Below, piece after piece: positions 16,719 to 26,900 of a DNA stretch of 64,000 bases. Source of the stretch: Saprospiraceae bacterium (GTDB taxonomy: Bacteria; Bacteroidota; Bacteroidia; Chitinophagales; Saprospiraceae). Each line of letters begins with the position of its first letter. Position 1 is the stretch's first letter. A model generated the notes under the pieces. That model saw only the letters and a list, made by a program, of their open reading frames with translations, searched no databases and was not told the origin of the DNA. The DNA lies in NCBI GenBank assembly GCA_016722295.1, contig JADKGL010000037.1, positions 124,001 to 188,000 on the forward strand. The letters run 5' to 3'. The position numbers and the translations under genes were made by a program.

Positions 16719-18536
16719 ATGAAAAAACTTTCAATAATTTTTTTTACTTTATTAATTTCTATTGGTGTATTTGCTCAACCAAGTAGAATGAGTTTCCAAG
16801 CAGTTATCAGAAATACGAACGGGCAATTGGTATCAAATTCTACTGTTGGTATTCGATTGCAAATATTAAAAGGTTCAGAATTTGGTTCAGCAGTTTTTGT
16901 GGAAAATCATTTTATCTCAACAAATGCGAATGGTTTAGCTTCATTTGAAATCGGTGGTGGATCTAATGTTTTTGGTAGTATCGCAACTATTGATTGGGCA
17001 TCTGGACCTTACTTTCTAAAAACAGAAACAGATCCAAATGGAGGTACCAATTATTCCATCATTGGTACTAGTCAAATGCTTAGTGTCCCCTATGCATTAT
17101 TTGCGGGTTCAGGTGTGAAAGGGGATAAAGGTGATCAGGGTGAGCCTGGCCAACAAGGTATAAAAGGGGATAAAGGTGATCAAGGATTGCCAGGAATAAA
17201 AGGGGACAAAGGAGATCAGGGTGAGCCTGGTCAACAAGGTATAAAAGGAGACAAAGGTGATCAAGGTTTGCAGGGAATAGAAGGAGATAAAGGTGATCAG
17301 GGTGTGCCTGGTCAACAAGGAATAAAAGGGGACAAAGGAGATAAGGGTGATGACGGAAATCCGGGTAGTGCCAATATATATGGTAATACTGGATATCTTA
17401 TTAAGTTCAATGGATCAACTTCAGGTGATAACTCAATTATCCGTCAAGAAAACAATATCATAAATATAAATAACCCAGCTGGAACGGGTGGTAAATTAAA
17501 TGTCAGAGGAGCAAATGGAGGCTATGGTATTCACGCTGAGTCTGATTTTATTGGAATTCAAGGAGAAGGTAGTTTCGGTCTTTACGGTATTGGCATCAAT
17601 GGAGGTGTTGGCGTAAAAGGAAATAGTTCAACAAATGATGGGGTTCAAGGCGAGGCAACTACAAGTGGCGACGGAGTTCAAGGAACTTCTTATAGTGGAA
17701 ATGGAGTAAGGGGCACTTCAACAAGCAGTTATGGAGTACAAGGAACCTCTACAAGTGGCGATGGAGTTAGAGGTACTTCATACAGTGCTGACGGTGTTCA
17801 AGGGTCATCTACTAGTGGAAATGGTGTTGTAGGAATCTCAATAAGTGGACCAGGATTGAGAGGTTCTTCTTCAAGCAGTTTCGGTGTGCAAGGCTATTCT
17901 TCCACTGGAATCGCTGGTCGGTTTGAGTCAGGAACAAATACCGGACTTTTCGTGGCTTCTTCTTCTGGAGCAGGTGTTGTCATAAACGTTGCAGCGAGTG
18001 GAACAGCAATTCAAGCATTACAAGGTAATGTTTATTTGGCAGCAGGTACAGGCAATGTAGGAATCGGCACTGTAAATCCAACAGCAAAACTTTCTGTCAA
18101 TGGCACTGCTAATAAACCTGGAGGTGGATCTTGGGGTGTATATTCTGATAGAAATTTGAAACGTGATATTAAGCCATATAAAATTGGATTGGCAGAAATC
18201 TTACGAGTTAATCCAGTTTATTATAAATACAATGACAAATTGGACTACGATCAAAATATTGAATATGTTGGGATAATAGCACAAGAACTACAAAAGATTG
18301 CACCTGAAATGGTCACGGAAGAAGTAGTAACGAATAAGAGTGATAATTCAAATGATAAGTATCTTAAAGTTGATCCATCTGCTTTCACTTACATGCTCAT
18401 CAATGCAATCAAAGAACAACAACAAATGATTGAATCTCTAAGTCAACAAATCGAAGCGAAGATTAAAATGTTTGAATCATTTCAAACAAAACTTGATGAA
18501 CTATATAAAGAAAAGTTAGCAAGTGATGGTCATTGA
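16719..18536 (+). CDS. Collagen-like adhesin with C-terminal S74 chaperone domain
   Basis: A 605-residue protein. Signal peptide (MKKLSIIFFTLLISIGVFAQ), a conserved N-terminal domain (FQAVIRNTNGQLVSN, to about 130), then a collagen-like Gly-X-Y tract at about 134-213 built on GDKGDQGEPGQQGIK. Around residues 310-410 lies a ladder of 10-residue units of the form GVxGTSxSxx, a likely beta-helix or trimeric fibre. The C-terminal ~130 residues contain SDRNLKRDI, the Ser-Lys dyad motif SDxxLK of the Peptidase_S74 autoprocessing intramolecular chaperone, and a terminal coiled coil. Phage tail-fibre-like trimerisation is expected, with possible self-cleavage. It is probably an outer-surface fibre. 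Confidence 0.85.
   Translation: MKKLSIIFFTLLISIGVFAQPSRMSFQAVIRNTNGQLVSNSTVGIRLQILKGSEFGSAVFVENHFISTNANGLASFEIGGGSNVFGSIATIDWASGPYFLKTETDPNGGTNYSIIGTSQMLSVPYALFAGSGVKGDKGDQGEPGQQGIKGDKGDQGLPGIKGDKGDQGEPGQQGIKGDKGDQGLQGIEGDKGDQGVPGQQGIKGDKGDKGDDGNPGSANIYGNTGYLIKFNGSTSGDNSIIRQENNIININNPAGTGGKLNVRGANGGYGIHAESDFIGIQGEGSFGLYGIGINGGVGVKGNSSTNDGVQGEATTSGDGVQGTSYSGNGVRGTSTSSYGVQGTSTSGDGVRGTSYSADGVQGSSTSGNGVVGISISGPGLRGSSSSSFGVQGYSSTGIAGRFESGTNTGLFVASSSGAGVVINVAASGTAIQALQGNVYLAAGTGNVGIGTVNPTAKLSVNGTANKPGGGSWGVYSDRNLKRDIKPYKIGLAEILRVNPVYYKYNDKLDYDQNIEYVGIIAQELQKIAPEMVTEEVVTNKSDNSNDKYLKVDPSAFTYMLINAIKEQQQMIESLSQQIEAKIKMFESFQTKLDELYKEKLASDGH
17117..17358 (+). repeat. Collagen-like Gly-X-Y coding repeat
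   Basis: About 27 Gly-X-Y triplets built from near-identical units such as GDKGDQG, EPGQQGIK and LPGIK. At DNA level the unit is a degenerate 36- or 63-nt direct repeat, prone to slippage. Confidence 0.85.
17660..17905 (+). repeat. Eight-unit decapeptide repeat
   Basis: About eight 30-nt units encode GV(Q/R)GTS(T/Y)S followed by two variable residues. They degrade gradually toward the end, as expected for a fibre shaft repeat. Confidence 0.8.
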
Positions 18537-18645
18537 TGTCAGATGATACATAAAATATTGAAATTATAATTGACATTATTTTGAAAGTCATCCTGAGTAA
18601 TTCAAAGAATTAAGAAATTAGATATTACGATTTTTAATAAATTAT

Positions 18646-18684
18646 AAAAGCCTTTAATACATTTATTAGAGGCTTTTTTTTATT
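18646..18684 (+). terminator. Intrinsic terminator after the collagen-like gene
   Basis: The arms AAAGCCTTTAATA (from about 18647) and TATTAGAGGCTTT (to about 18677) pair with one mismatch, and a T run continues to about 18681. It lies about 110 nt after the stop at 18536. Confidence 0.7.
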
Positions 18685-18738
18685 TAAAAATTCTTGAAGA
18701 ATTAATATTAAAATTCCAATAAAGCCAAATATATAAAC

Positions 18739-18746
18739 TATTTTTG
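18739..18746 (+). promoter_or_regulatory. Bacteroidota -7 element before the first giant gene
   Basis: TATTTTTG fits TAnnTTTG and lies 36 nt before the ATG at 18783. No TTG is found at the expected spacing upstream. Confidence 0.35.
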
Positions 18747-19052
18747 CCCTGAAAAGACAATTAAGAAGCAAAAACTAAACTCATGACGAGGCATATTTGG
18801 CTATTATTCCTTTTTATTACCCCTATTAAACCAATTATTTGCCCAATGTCCATCGCCATATGACCATGTGGTGCTGTACGAGATTTCTGGAGATGCAGGA
18901 CAATCTGATGGTGTCGATGATGGCATTGTCGAGATAGCTGGCCCTCCTGGAACAAACATTGGATGTATGGTCGTGTCAAATTCTGAATGGGCGATTGTTA
19001 TTCCTGAAAATACTATGATACCAGGTGATGGTGTTTTTTAATTGCTTGTAGT

Positions 19053-20210
19053 ATGAGAATGTCAAGCGATCGTGGAGTCGGAATCAAAGGAACTAAAAAT
19101 GGAATCGCTTGTGATGAATGTGATTTTCCATGTTTACCTATTGATTTTGACGTTTGTGATCCTGCGAATATTCAATATTGTGATTTTGCAGCTACTGGCT
19201 TTACAATAGACAATCAAAGTTCTGTCGATGGAGATCAAGTGATACTCTTTAGACCAAATGGCGTTCCACATGATGCATTATATTGGGGTATGTCAAATAC
19301 ACTAACTCGAGGTGGTGCTACAACAGGTGGCGCTTCTGGTGATGCAGATCATGTCACAGTACAAGATCCAACTAAAGGAAGCTATACTTTAGGAACCGGA
19401 GTTGTCCCTATGGGTAGAGGTGATGGAATGGATGCCGATACTTCGGCAGTTCCAATTATGCCAAATGGTGCTGGATGTATGGCAAGAGCAATAGCTTGGA
19501 CGATTCCAAACCTAACAGATCCAATATGGGTAAAACATCCTTCTCCTACTTTTGTCGGGTGTAATTCTTCTTATATTAGAATAAATGGTTCTACAGGTCA
19601 ACATGGTGCACCTGCACATAGTCCAAGAGCTGGAAGTTTAATTCCATTTGGCTCTTTGACGCCTAGTAGTTGCAGCCCTTCTGGAGCATTGGCTCAATGG
19701 GGATACACTGACCATCCAAATCCTGGTCTCCCAAATGATACATTGGCTTGGAGGCTTACAGTGAGCAATGATACTTTTTGCAGTCCAAGTGCAGTTACAT
19801 TTACTTTAGAAGTTTTTAATTTTCAACATGTGTCTGATAATGTTGATTTATTATCAGGTGCTTGTGATGAAAATATTGGTTCTTATGTGATGCCACCTAC
19901 TACTGATCCTAATTTTATTCCTGGACCATTTAATGCTCAAACTTGGACTACTTATAGTGTTGACAAAGCTATGGGTATTACGACCCTAACCTATACTTCA
20001 GGCCTATTACCTGTTGGTACTCATTGTTATACTTTGCAATGGGATGATTATTCCAACTGTTGTGGAAGTACTAGCAAAACCAGTCAGAATGAATGTTATG
20101 AAAGAGAATTAGTTTGTGTTACAGTTTTTGCTCCTTTAAGTTATGATTGTAATAGGATGATGCATTGCAGATCCTATTCAAATGATGTGTGCAATAAATT
20201 GTTCCAATGA
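19053..20210 (+). CDS. Giant protein 1, open fragment with lamin-tail-like domain
   Basis: A 385-codon open piece of the giant gene. Its start codon is internal to the real gene. It holds the second half of the N-terminal lamin-tail-like domain (DGDQVILFRPNGVPHDALYWG) and a following domain with paired cysteines (CSPSAVTFTLEVFNF, THCYTLQWDDYSNCCG). The end SNDVCNKLFQ is a frameshift product; another frame continues the natural sequence as ADPIQMMCAINCSN. Confidence 0.6.
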   Translation: MRMSSDRGVGIKGTKNGIACDECDFPCLPIDFDVCDPANIQYCDFAATGFTIDNQSSVDGDQVILFRPNGVPHDALYWGMSNTLTRGGATTGGASGDADHVTVQDPTKGSYTLGTGVVPMGRGDGMDADTSAVPIMPNGAGCMARAIAWTIPNLTDPIWVKHPSPTFVGCNSSYIRINGSTGQHGAPAHSPRAGSLIPFGSLTPSSCSPSGALAQWGYTDHPNPGLPNDTLAWRLTVSNDTFCSPSAVTFTLEVFNFQHVSDNVDLLSGACDENIGSYVMPPTTDPNFIPGPFNAQTWTTYSVDKAMGITTLTYTSGLLPVGTHCYTLQWDDYSNCCGSTSKTSQNECYERELVCVTVFAPLSYDCNRMMHCRSYSNDVCNKLFQ

Positions 20211-20321
20211 GATCCAGCACCCGGGATAATTAATGCCTCAAAATATATTACTGGAGGTAATTTTTGTTATACTTTATATGATAGTTTAGGTGTATTACCT
20301 CCCGATACAAATAATACAGGA

Positions 20322-20729
20322 GTGTTTTTATTGCCAACAAATCCAAATGCAGGTGGATATTATGTTAAAATTTTTGATAAGTCAGGATGTCCTTTTGATA
20401 CATTATTTTTAAAAATTTTAAATAATTGTGAGAAAGCACCTGTATGCCCAACAATGCTGGTAAACACTGGTTCTTCACCTTCTGGATTTTATTGTCCAAA
20501 TGATACTATCAAATTATGTATTAATGGCACTAATTTGCCAATTGGAGGAATAGTTGAATGGTTTATTGGGGGTACCGCAAATTTTAATGTTGATACCGCA
20601 AAATTCATTTGCCAAACTAATCTGATACAACAAGATACGATTCCCAAAACATGCTGCCCTTTTTTAATTGGTGCGTATATTAATGCCTGTTTAGGTGCCT
20701 CTGAAGAAATGGTTATATTGATACTTTAA
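20322..20729 (+). CDS. Giant protein 1, open fragment (Cys-rich segment)
   Basis: A 135-codon open stretch. Its frame is already open from about 20213 (DPAPGIINASKYITGG), so the ATG-like start is not real. It contains repeated Cys-X-N-D motifs typical of SprB-like surface proteins (GFYCPNDTIKLCINGT). It ends through a missing A in the run at 20707-20709; with one added A the frame continues as ENGYIDTLNSRAGCNIFFPP. Confidence 0.55.
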   Translation: MFLLPTNPNAGGYYVKIFDKSGCPFDTLFLKILNNCEKAPVCPTMLVNTGSSPSGFYCPNDTIKLCINGTNLPIGGIVEWFIGGTANFNVDTAKFICQTNLIQQDTIPKTCCPFLIGAYINACLGASEEMVILIL

Positions 20730-20917
20730 ATTCTAGAGCTGGTTGCAATATTTTTTTTCCCCCTCTAGCAGGAGGTAAGATTCCGCCTAATAGCACTGTT
20801 ATTTCTTTATTTTCAAATGTCGATTTTCCATATAATTTTAGTGATTTATGCCCTAATACATGTGCACCTATTTATGTCATTTTGGGTGGTGTAAATAATA
20901 CAACTGGATATTTTTAA

Positions 20918-23900
20918 ATGGCACAGGTACGATTTATTGCCATTCATTTAGATAATTGTACAGCAACTACTTGTTGTGATTCAATTGTTAAAAGGTGTTT
21001 GAATACCGTGTCATTTACTAATACTTCTTCAACAAATGATGGGGCCTATTGTGTTTGGGGACCACCACCATCAACAAATACTTTAGTCGCAGCTAATACA
21101 ATTCAAGGTACAGATTGTGATACTGATAACAATAGTTATAATTTAACAATATCAACAAATTGTGGAACTACTGGCCCAAGAGATGCAGTATGTGCATGCC
21201 CATCACCATGTCCAATGCCAGTTGATAATTGCAAAAAAATAGTATTGCCAGATTCATTGTGTAATGTAGGTGAACGTTGGATAAAAGCAAGAATATCACC
21301 TGTCTCTACCTCTTGTCCACCAGGTTCTGATACGTTGACAATTGTTAAAATAAATATTGTTTGCCCTTCTGCAGACATCAAAGGTCCAGGAATCGATACT
21401 TGTTTAGCAGATCTTCCTGGAGGTTATGATATTCCAGTTATGGTGATGAATGGAGTAGGGCCATATAAATTATGTTGGTCAAGATCTGATGTTGGAACAA
21501 ATACATGTGTAACCGGTGCAGGCCCGAATTTTACTATTCATATAGATGGTCCAACTGATGGAGAGATAAAAGTAAAGTTAGATTCTGTTGTGGATCTAGG
21601 AGGCGCAATGTGTCCAGGTGAATTAGATGGTGATGAGATCTGTGTAAATATCAGACCTACACCGACAATTACTGTGGCATCTCACACTGACATAACAAGC
21701 TGTGCTACTGGATGTGGATCTGTGACAATTGAGTTTGAAGGAACTGGGCCATATATGTTTTCATATTGTGTAGATGGCGGTACCGAAGTAGAAGTTTTTG
21801 TTGCTGATAATACTTATGTTATTGAAGCTTGTGTGCCTGGTGTGTATACGATTAAATCATTTACAGATGACTTTGGATGTGGAGGAACTATTTTAAACCC
21901 AAGTGCTGAAGTTATAGTTTCTGGAACATTACCAGTAATAACTAATATAACAGGACCTATCGAGTATATATGCGGTGATAGTATCGTTTGTCATGATTTA
22001 GATACTTTAATTGATGTTGAAATCAATGGTTCAGAAATCGTACATGTTACTTGGTACACCAAGAGTCCTAAGGTAGCTGGATTTAACCCAGGAACAGATT
22101 CGGTTCCATTTGGAATTATTAAATTAAAAGATACTACAGAATATTTTTTAATCTATACTGATCCACTTACAATGTGTACTGTCTGTGATTCGACTATAGT
22201 CAATGCAGATTTCCTAGCATGTTGTTTGCCACCAATGATAAGCTGTCCTGCAGATGTGATTTATGATCCTTCTCTTTGTAATGTCGTTGTTGCACCAGCC
22301 TTAACAATTTTTAACACTGAGACAGTTTTTATTAGTGATACGATTCCAACTATTTTAGAAGGTTGTGGTCCTGTGAGTATGATGTCCAGAGATAGTGTGG
22401 TGACAGAAAATTGTGTGAGGACTATTCATAGATTTTATATTGCAATTGATTCCATAGGATTTAGAGATAGTTGTATTCAAATTATTTCATTCACCTTTGA
22501 TACGATTCCTCCGACTCCTACTTGCCCACCGGATATTACATTGCAGTGTCCAGCTGATACTATGATTGCTAATACAGGTATTGCATCAGCAATGGATAAT
22601 TGCATGTTTCCTGTGACTATTACGAGACACGATTCAATTGAATCTGGAGCTTGTCCTGCAGAAATGGAGATATTTAGAATTTGGACGTTTGTGGATCATT
22701 GTATGAATGATACAACTTGCATTCAGAAGATTACAATCATAGATACCGTTGCACCGAAATTCATTCCATCTTTTGTGAATCCTGATACAATGGTTGCTTG
22801 TGAATTTACATTTCCTTCAATTACAGTTCGTGCGACGGATTCTTGCCAAATGTCGCCAGTTACACCAGAAGCTATCAAGCCGTGGATTAATGAATTCCAT
22901 TATGATGATGTAGGCACTGATACTTTGGAGTTTATAGAAATTGCTGGTTTGGCTGGCACGAATTTGACAGGATATAGTTTAGTTTTATATAATGGAAATG
23001 GTGGTGTAGTCTATAATACATTACCATTAGGTGGCATAATAGATAATGAAGGTTCATGTATGGGTGCATTGGCCTTCCCTTATCCTGTCAATGGGATCCA
23101 AAATGGATCACCAGATGGAATAGCGTTAGTTTTTGGGACAACTGTGTGTGAGTTTATTTCATACGAAGGTGTGTTCCTAGCAACGGATGGACCAGCAATG
23201 GGTATGATGAGTGTAGACGTAGGAGTACAAGAAACTGGAAACGAAACAAGTATTTTGTCACTTCAAAAAATTGGTTCGGGCAAAACTGGCCCTGCTTTTA
23301 TTTGGACAGGTCCTGTAGCACAATCCCAAGGTAGTTTGAATGTAGGCCAAACTATAAGCCCACCTCCAATTTGTATGGGAGGTACGCCAAGAATTGATAC
23401 TTTCGCAACAACCTATCGACAAGACTCAACACCGGGTAGATGTCCTAATGAATATGTCTTGAGAAGGGTTTGGACTGCTATGGATAGTTGTGGTAATCGC
23501 GATTCATTGGTGCAAAGGATTATGGTAAAAGATACTTCAAGACCTATTGTTTGTAGTCCTTTAGTTTTACCAATAAACATGACAATTTCTTGTAATAGGC
23601 TTTTACCTGCAGATACAATTACAGGGATTGATTTATGTGATATTTCTTTGCGAGGAAATGTTTGGATAAATGAAATACATTATGATAACGTTGGAACTGA
23701 CACAGCTGAATTTATTGAAATTGCAGGTTATTTTGGGACTAATCTCAGTGGTTATAGTATAGTACTTTATAATGGTGCTACCTTCCTCCAATATAATACA
23801 CTGCCATTAAGTGGTACGATTGCAAATGAAAAATGTGGTTATGGAGCCATAGCATTTTTCTATCCAATAAATGGTATTCAGAATGGCTCTCCAGATGGAA

Positions 23901-26900
23901 TTGCATTAGTTCGAAATGGGGTTGTTCTACAATTTATTTCTTATGAAGGAGGAATGATGGCTTTAGATGGTCCAGCAGCAGGTATGACATCAACACCATT
24001 TGCGCCATTTGAAGACGGTTTTGGTCCTTATACTTCATCATTGCAGCTAACAGGTTGCGGTGATTCATATAGTGATTTTACTTGGACGGGACCTATTCCA
24101 AGAACTCCAGGATTATTGAATACTGGACAAATTCCAAAGGGTAATTTAATAGCCGTTCTTACAGAAAGAGTTTCTCCTGGTGTTTGCCCAGTAAAAGATA
24201 CTATCTTTAGATCATGGGCTTTATCTGACAGATGTGGCAATACATTTAATTGGTCACAAAGGATAGTAACAGTTGATACATCTAAACCTTTTGCGATTTG
24301 TAAAGACACTTGTGTCTATTTAAATAAGCAAGGATTGGCTGTCATTTCTTCAAAAGCATTTGATGGTGGATCTTATGATAGTTGTTCGACGAATTTAAGA
24401 TTTTTAGCTTCTGATACTGTTTTTAATTGTGCAGAACGAGGTACACATGCCGTAACACTCATAGTTTATGATGAATGTAATAACAGTGCGACATGTAGTG
24501 CCACAGTTACAGTTAAGGATACAATGGCTCCAATGTTGTTTTGTAAAGATCGAATGTTCTTTGCAGATCCAGGTGCTTGTGAGGCAATTGTACACATCAA
24601 TGTAGCAGATATCGCAATGGATAATTGTGATCAGAATTTAATGTTGATGCAACCGCCTAATGCACCATTTAAATTAGACAGTTTCTTTCCTATTGGAAAG
24701 CATTTTGTAGAATTAATGGTCATGGATCAAGATGGAAATATTGCTTCTTGTATAATGTGTGTAGAGGTAAAAGATTATCCAAATCCAATTCGAGAATTAT
24801 TCTGCAATGACGATATACAGTTAAGCCTCGATGATAATTGCGAGATTACACTTAACGCGGATATGTTCCTTGAAGGAGGACCTTATCATTGCTATAATGA
24901 TTACATAATTGAAGCAAGGGATTGGAATACAAATGCATTAGTTGATGCTAATCCTGCAAAGCAAGGAGTGCAATTGGGCAGAAATCAAATTGGAGTTCCA
25001 TTTAAGATTGTGGTTATTGATCCAGTTACTGGAAATAGTTGCTGGAGTCATGCGACACTTGAGGATAAATTGGCTCCAATTATAGTTTGTCCACGGGATA
25101 CTTGCCTCCCTTGTGGATCATCCTATTTGCCATCTGTTATAGGCTCAGCAACAGTAGACGAAAATTGTGGAATCTTTACTTTGGTTTATATTGATCGAAA
25201 TGTAAAAGGCAATTGCAGTGATCCATACCAAGAATTAATCACTAGAAAATGGATAGTCACTGATCCTTATGGTAATCGCAATGAATGTGTTCAAATCATA
25301 ACTATAGCTAGAACACCAATTGCTTCAATACTTGTTCCACCAAATTTTGATGGCATCGAGGAAGATATGTTATTGTGTAGCAATAAAAAAGATACGACGA
25401 AGAATCTAAGGCCTCATTATTTGTTTGAACCATATTGTGTTGATGGCTATCTATTAGACTCAGTTTATTGGAGATCAACAGGAGGCGATCCAGCTTTAGG
25501 TGATTTTAGTGGACAAAGACGTCCGAAAATATTGGGATGGAATTGTATCGATGACCCTGCAGACAAAAATTATGGTCATCCAAGTCCATATCCTGTTTAT
25601 TACCCCGCCCACCCAGAATGGACTCCTATTAGTCCTGCATGTTGGGCAGAAGGAATTCATATTCAATGGCTAGGCACTGGTATTCCTCAAACCACAGGTT
25701 GTAATCATTTAAGCACCACGTACGAAGACCAGATCTTTGATTTGGCGACAGCAGGTTGTGATGCAGGTCCAATAGGCTGTTACAAAGTATTGCGCCAATG
25801 GACAGTATTGGACTGGTGTACAGGAGAGATCGGCGGCCATAGTCAAATCATCAAAGTAGCAGATCCAGAAGGACCACAAGTATTATATCCAGACACAATA
25901 TTGGTAAATATGGAAGTATGGACGTGTACAGGAAGATGGGAAGTAGCTCCAGCATGGATAGTTGATAATTGCTCAAACGAAACACATTACAGTGTAGAAG
26001 TTACAGATGGTACAGTATTAGGAGATGAGACGACAGGTTTTGTCGTTACCAACTTACCATTGGGTGTACAAGATGCATGGATAGTTGCTACAGACTGTTG
26101 TGGAAATATCACAAGAAAGTTAGTGAGAATAAATGTAATAGATAATGTACCACCAGTACCAGTATGTCGCAGAGGAACGATAGTGAGCTTAGCGAATAAT
26201 CAAAGTACAGGAGAAGGGGTAGCAAAATTGTATGCAGAAGATTTGAATGAAGGCTCACATGACAATTGTGCACCACACTTGTATTACAAAGTGATACGAA
26301 TGGAGGAATTGTTAGATGGAAGAGATAGAGCGACAAGAAATGGTGTATTACCTCCATATGACAATAGAAGAAGCTGTAATGGTTTGAACGGTGACGATCA
26401 TCCAGGTCCCGCAGCCCCAGGAAATCAAGTATACTTTGACGATTTCACAAAATTCTGTTGTGCAGATGTAGGAACAACGGTTATGGTAGTATTGCGTGTA
26501 ACAGACAAGAATCCAGGATCAGGACCAATACATCCAAACACATGGACAAACATAAGTCTACAGGAAGGTCACTTTAATGACTGTATGGTAGAAGTAGAAA
26601 TCCAAGACAAACAACCCCCAGTAATTGTAGCGCCATCAGATATGGTAGTGAGCTGTTGGTTCTGGTTCGATCCATCAGAGGCAGCATTGGAAGATCCAAA
26701 TAATGCAACATTTGGAAAGTTAGTAACAGATTTAACTGCGAGAAGGAAAGTCACTACAAAGGATATCGTATGTCACAGATATTGTGAGAAGAATATCCAT
26801 GATTATCCAGGTGGAACTGCAGGCTTACCAATCAATTCAAGAGAAGCCTATGATATAGCTTGTGATTTTTACTACGGTTTGTTTGATACAGCACATTGGG

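Noticed and set aside
17117..17358. Regularly spaced repeats that could suggest a CRISPR array
   Set aside because: The units encode Gly-X-Y collagen triplets in one long open frame, and there are no unique spacers.
26109..26357. Antisense open frame (82 codons) found again at 37747-37995
   Set aside because: Both lie opposite the duplicated block of the giant genes, so conservation of the antisense frame is a by-product of the repeat.
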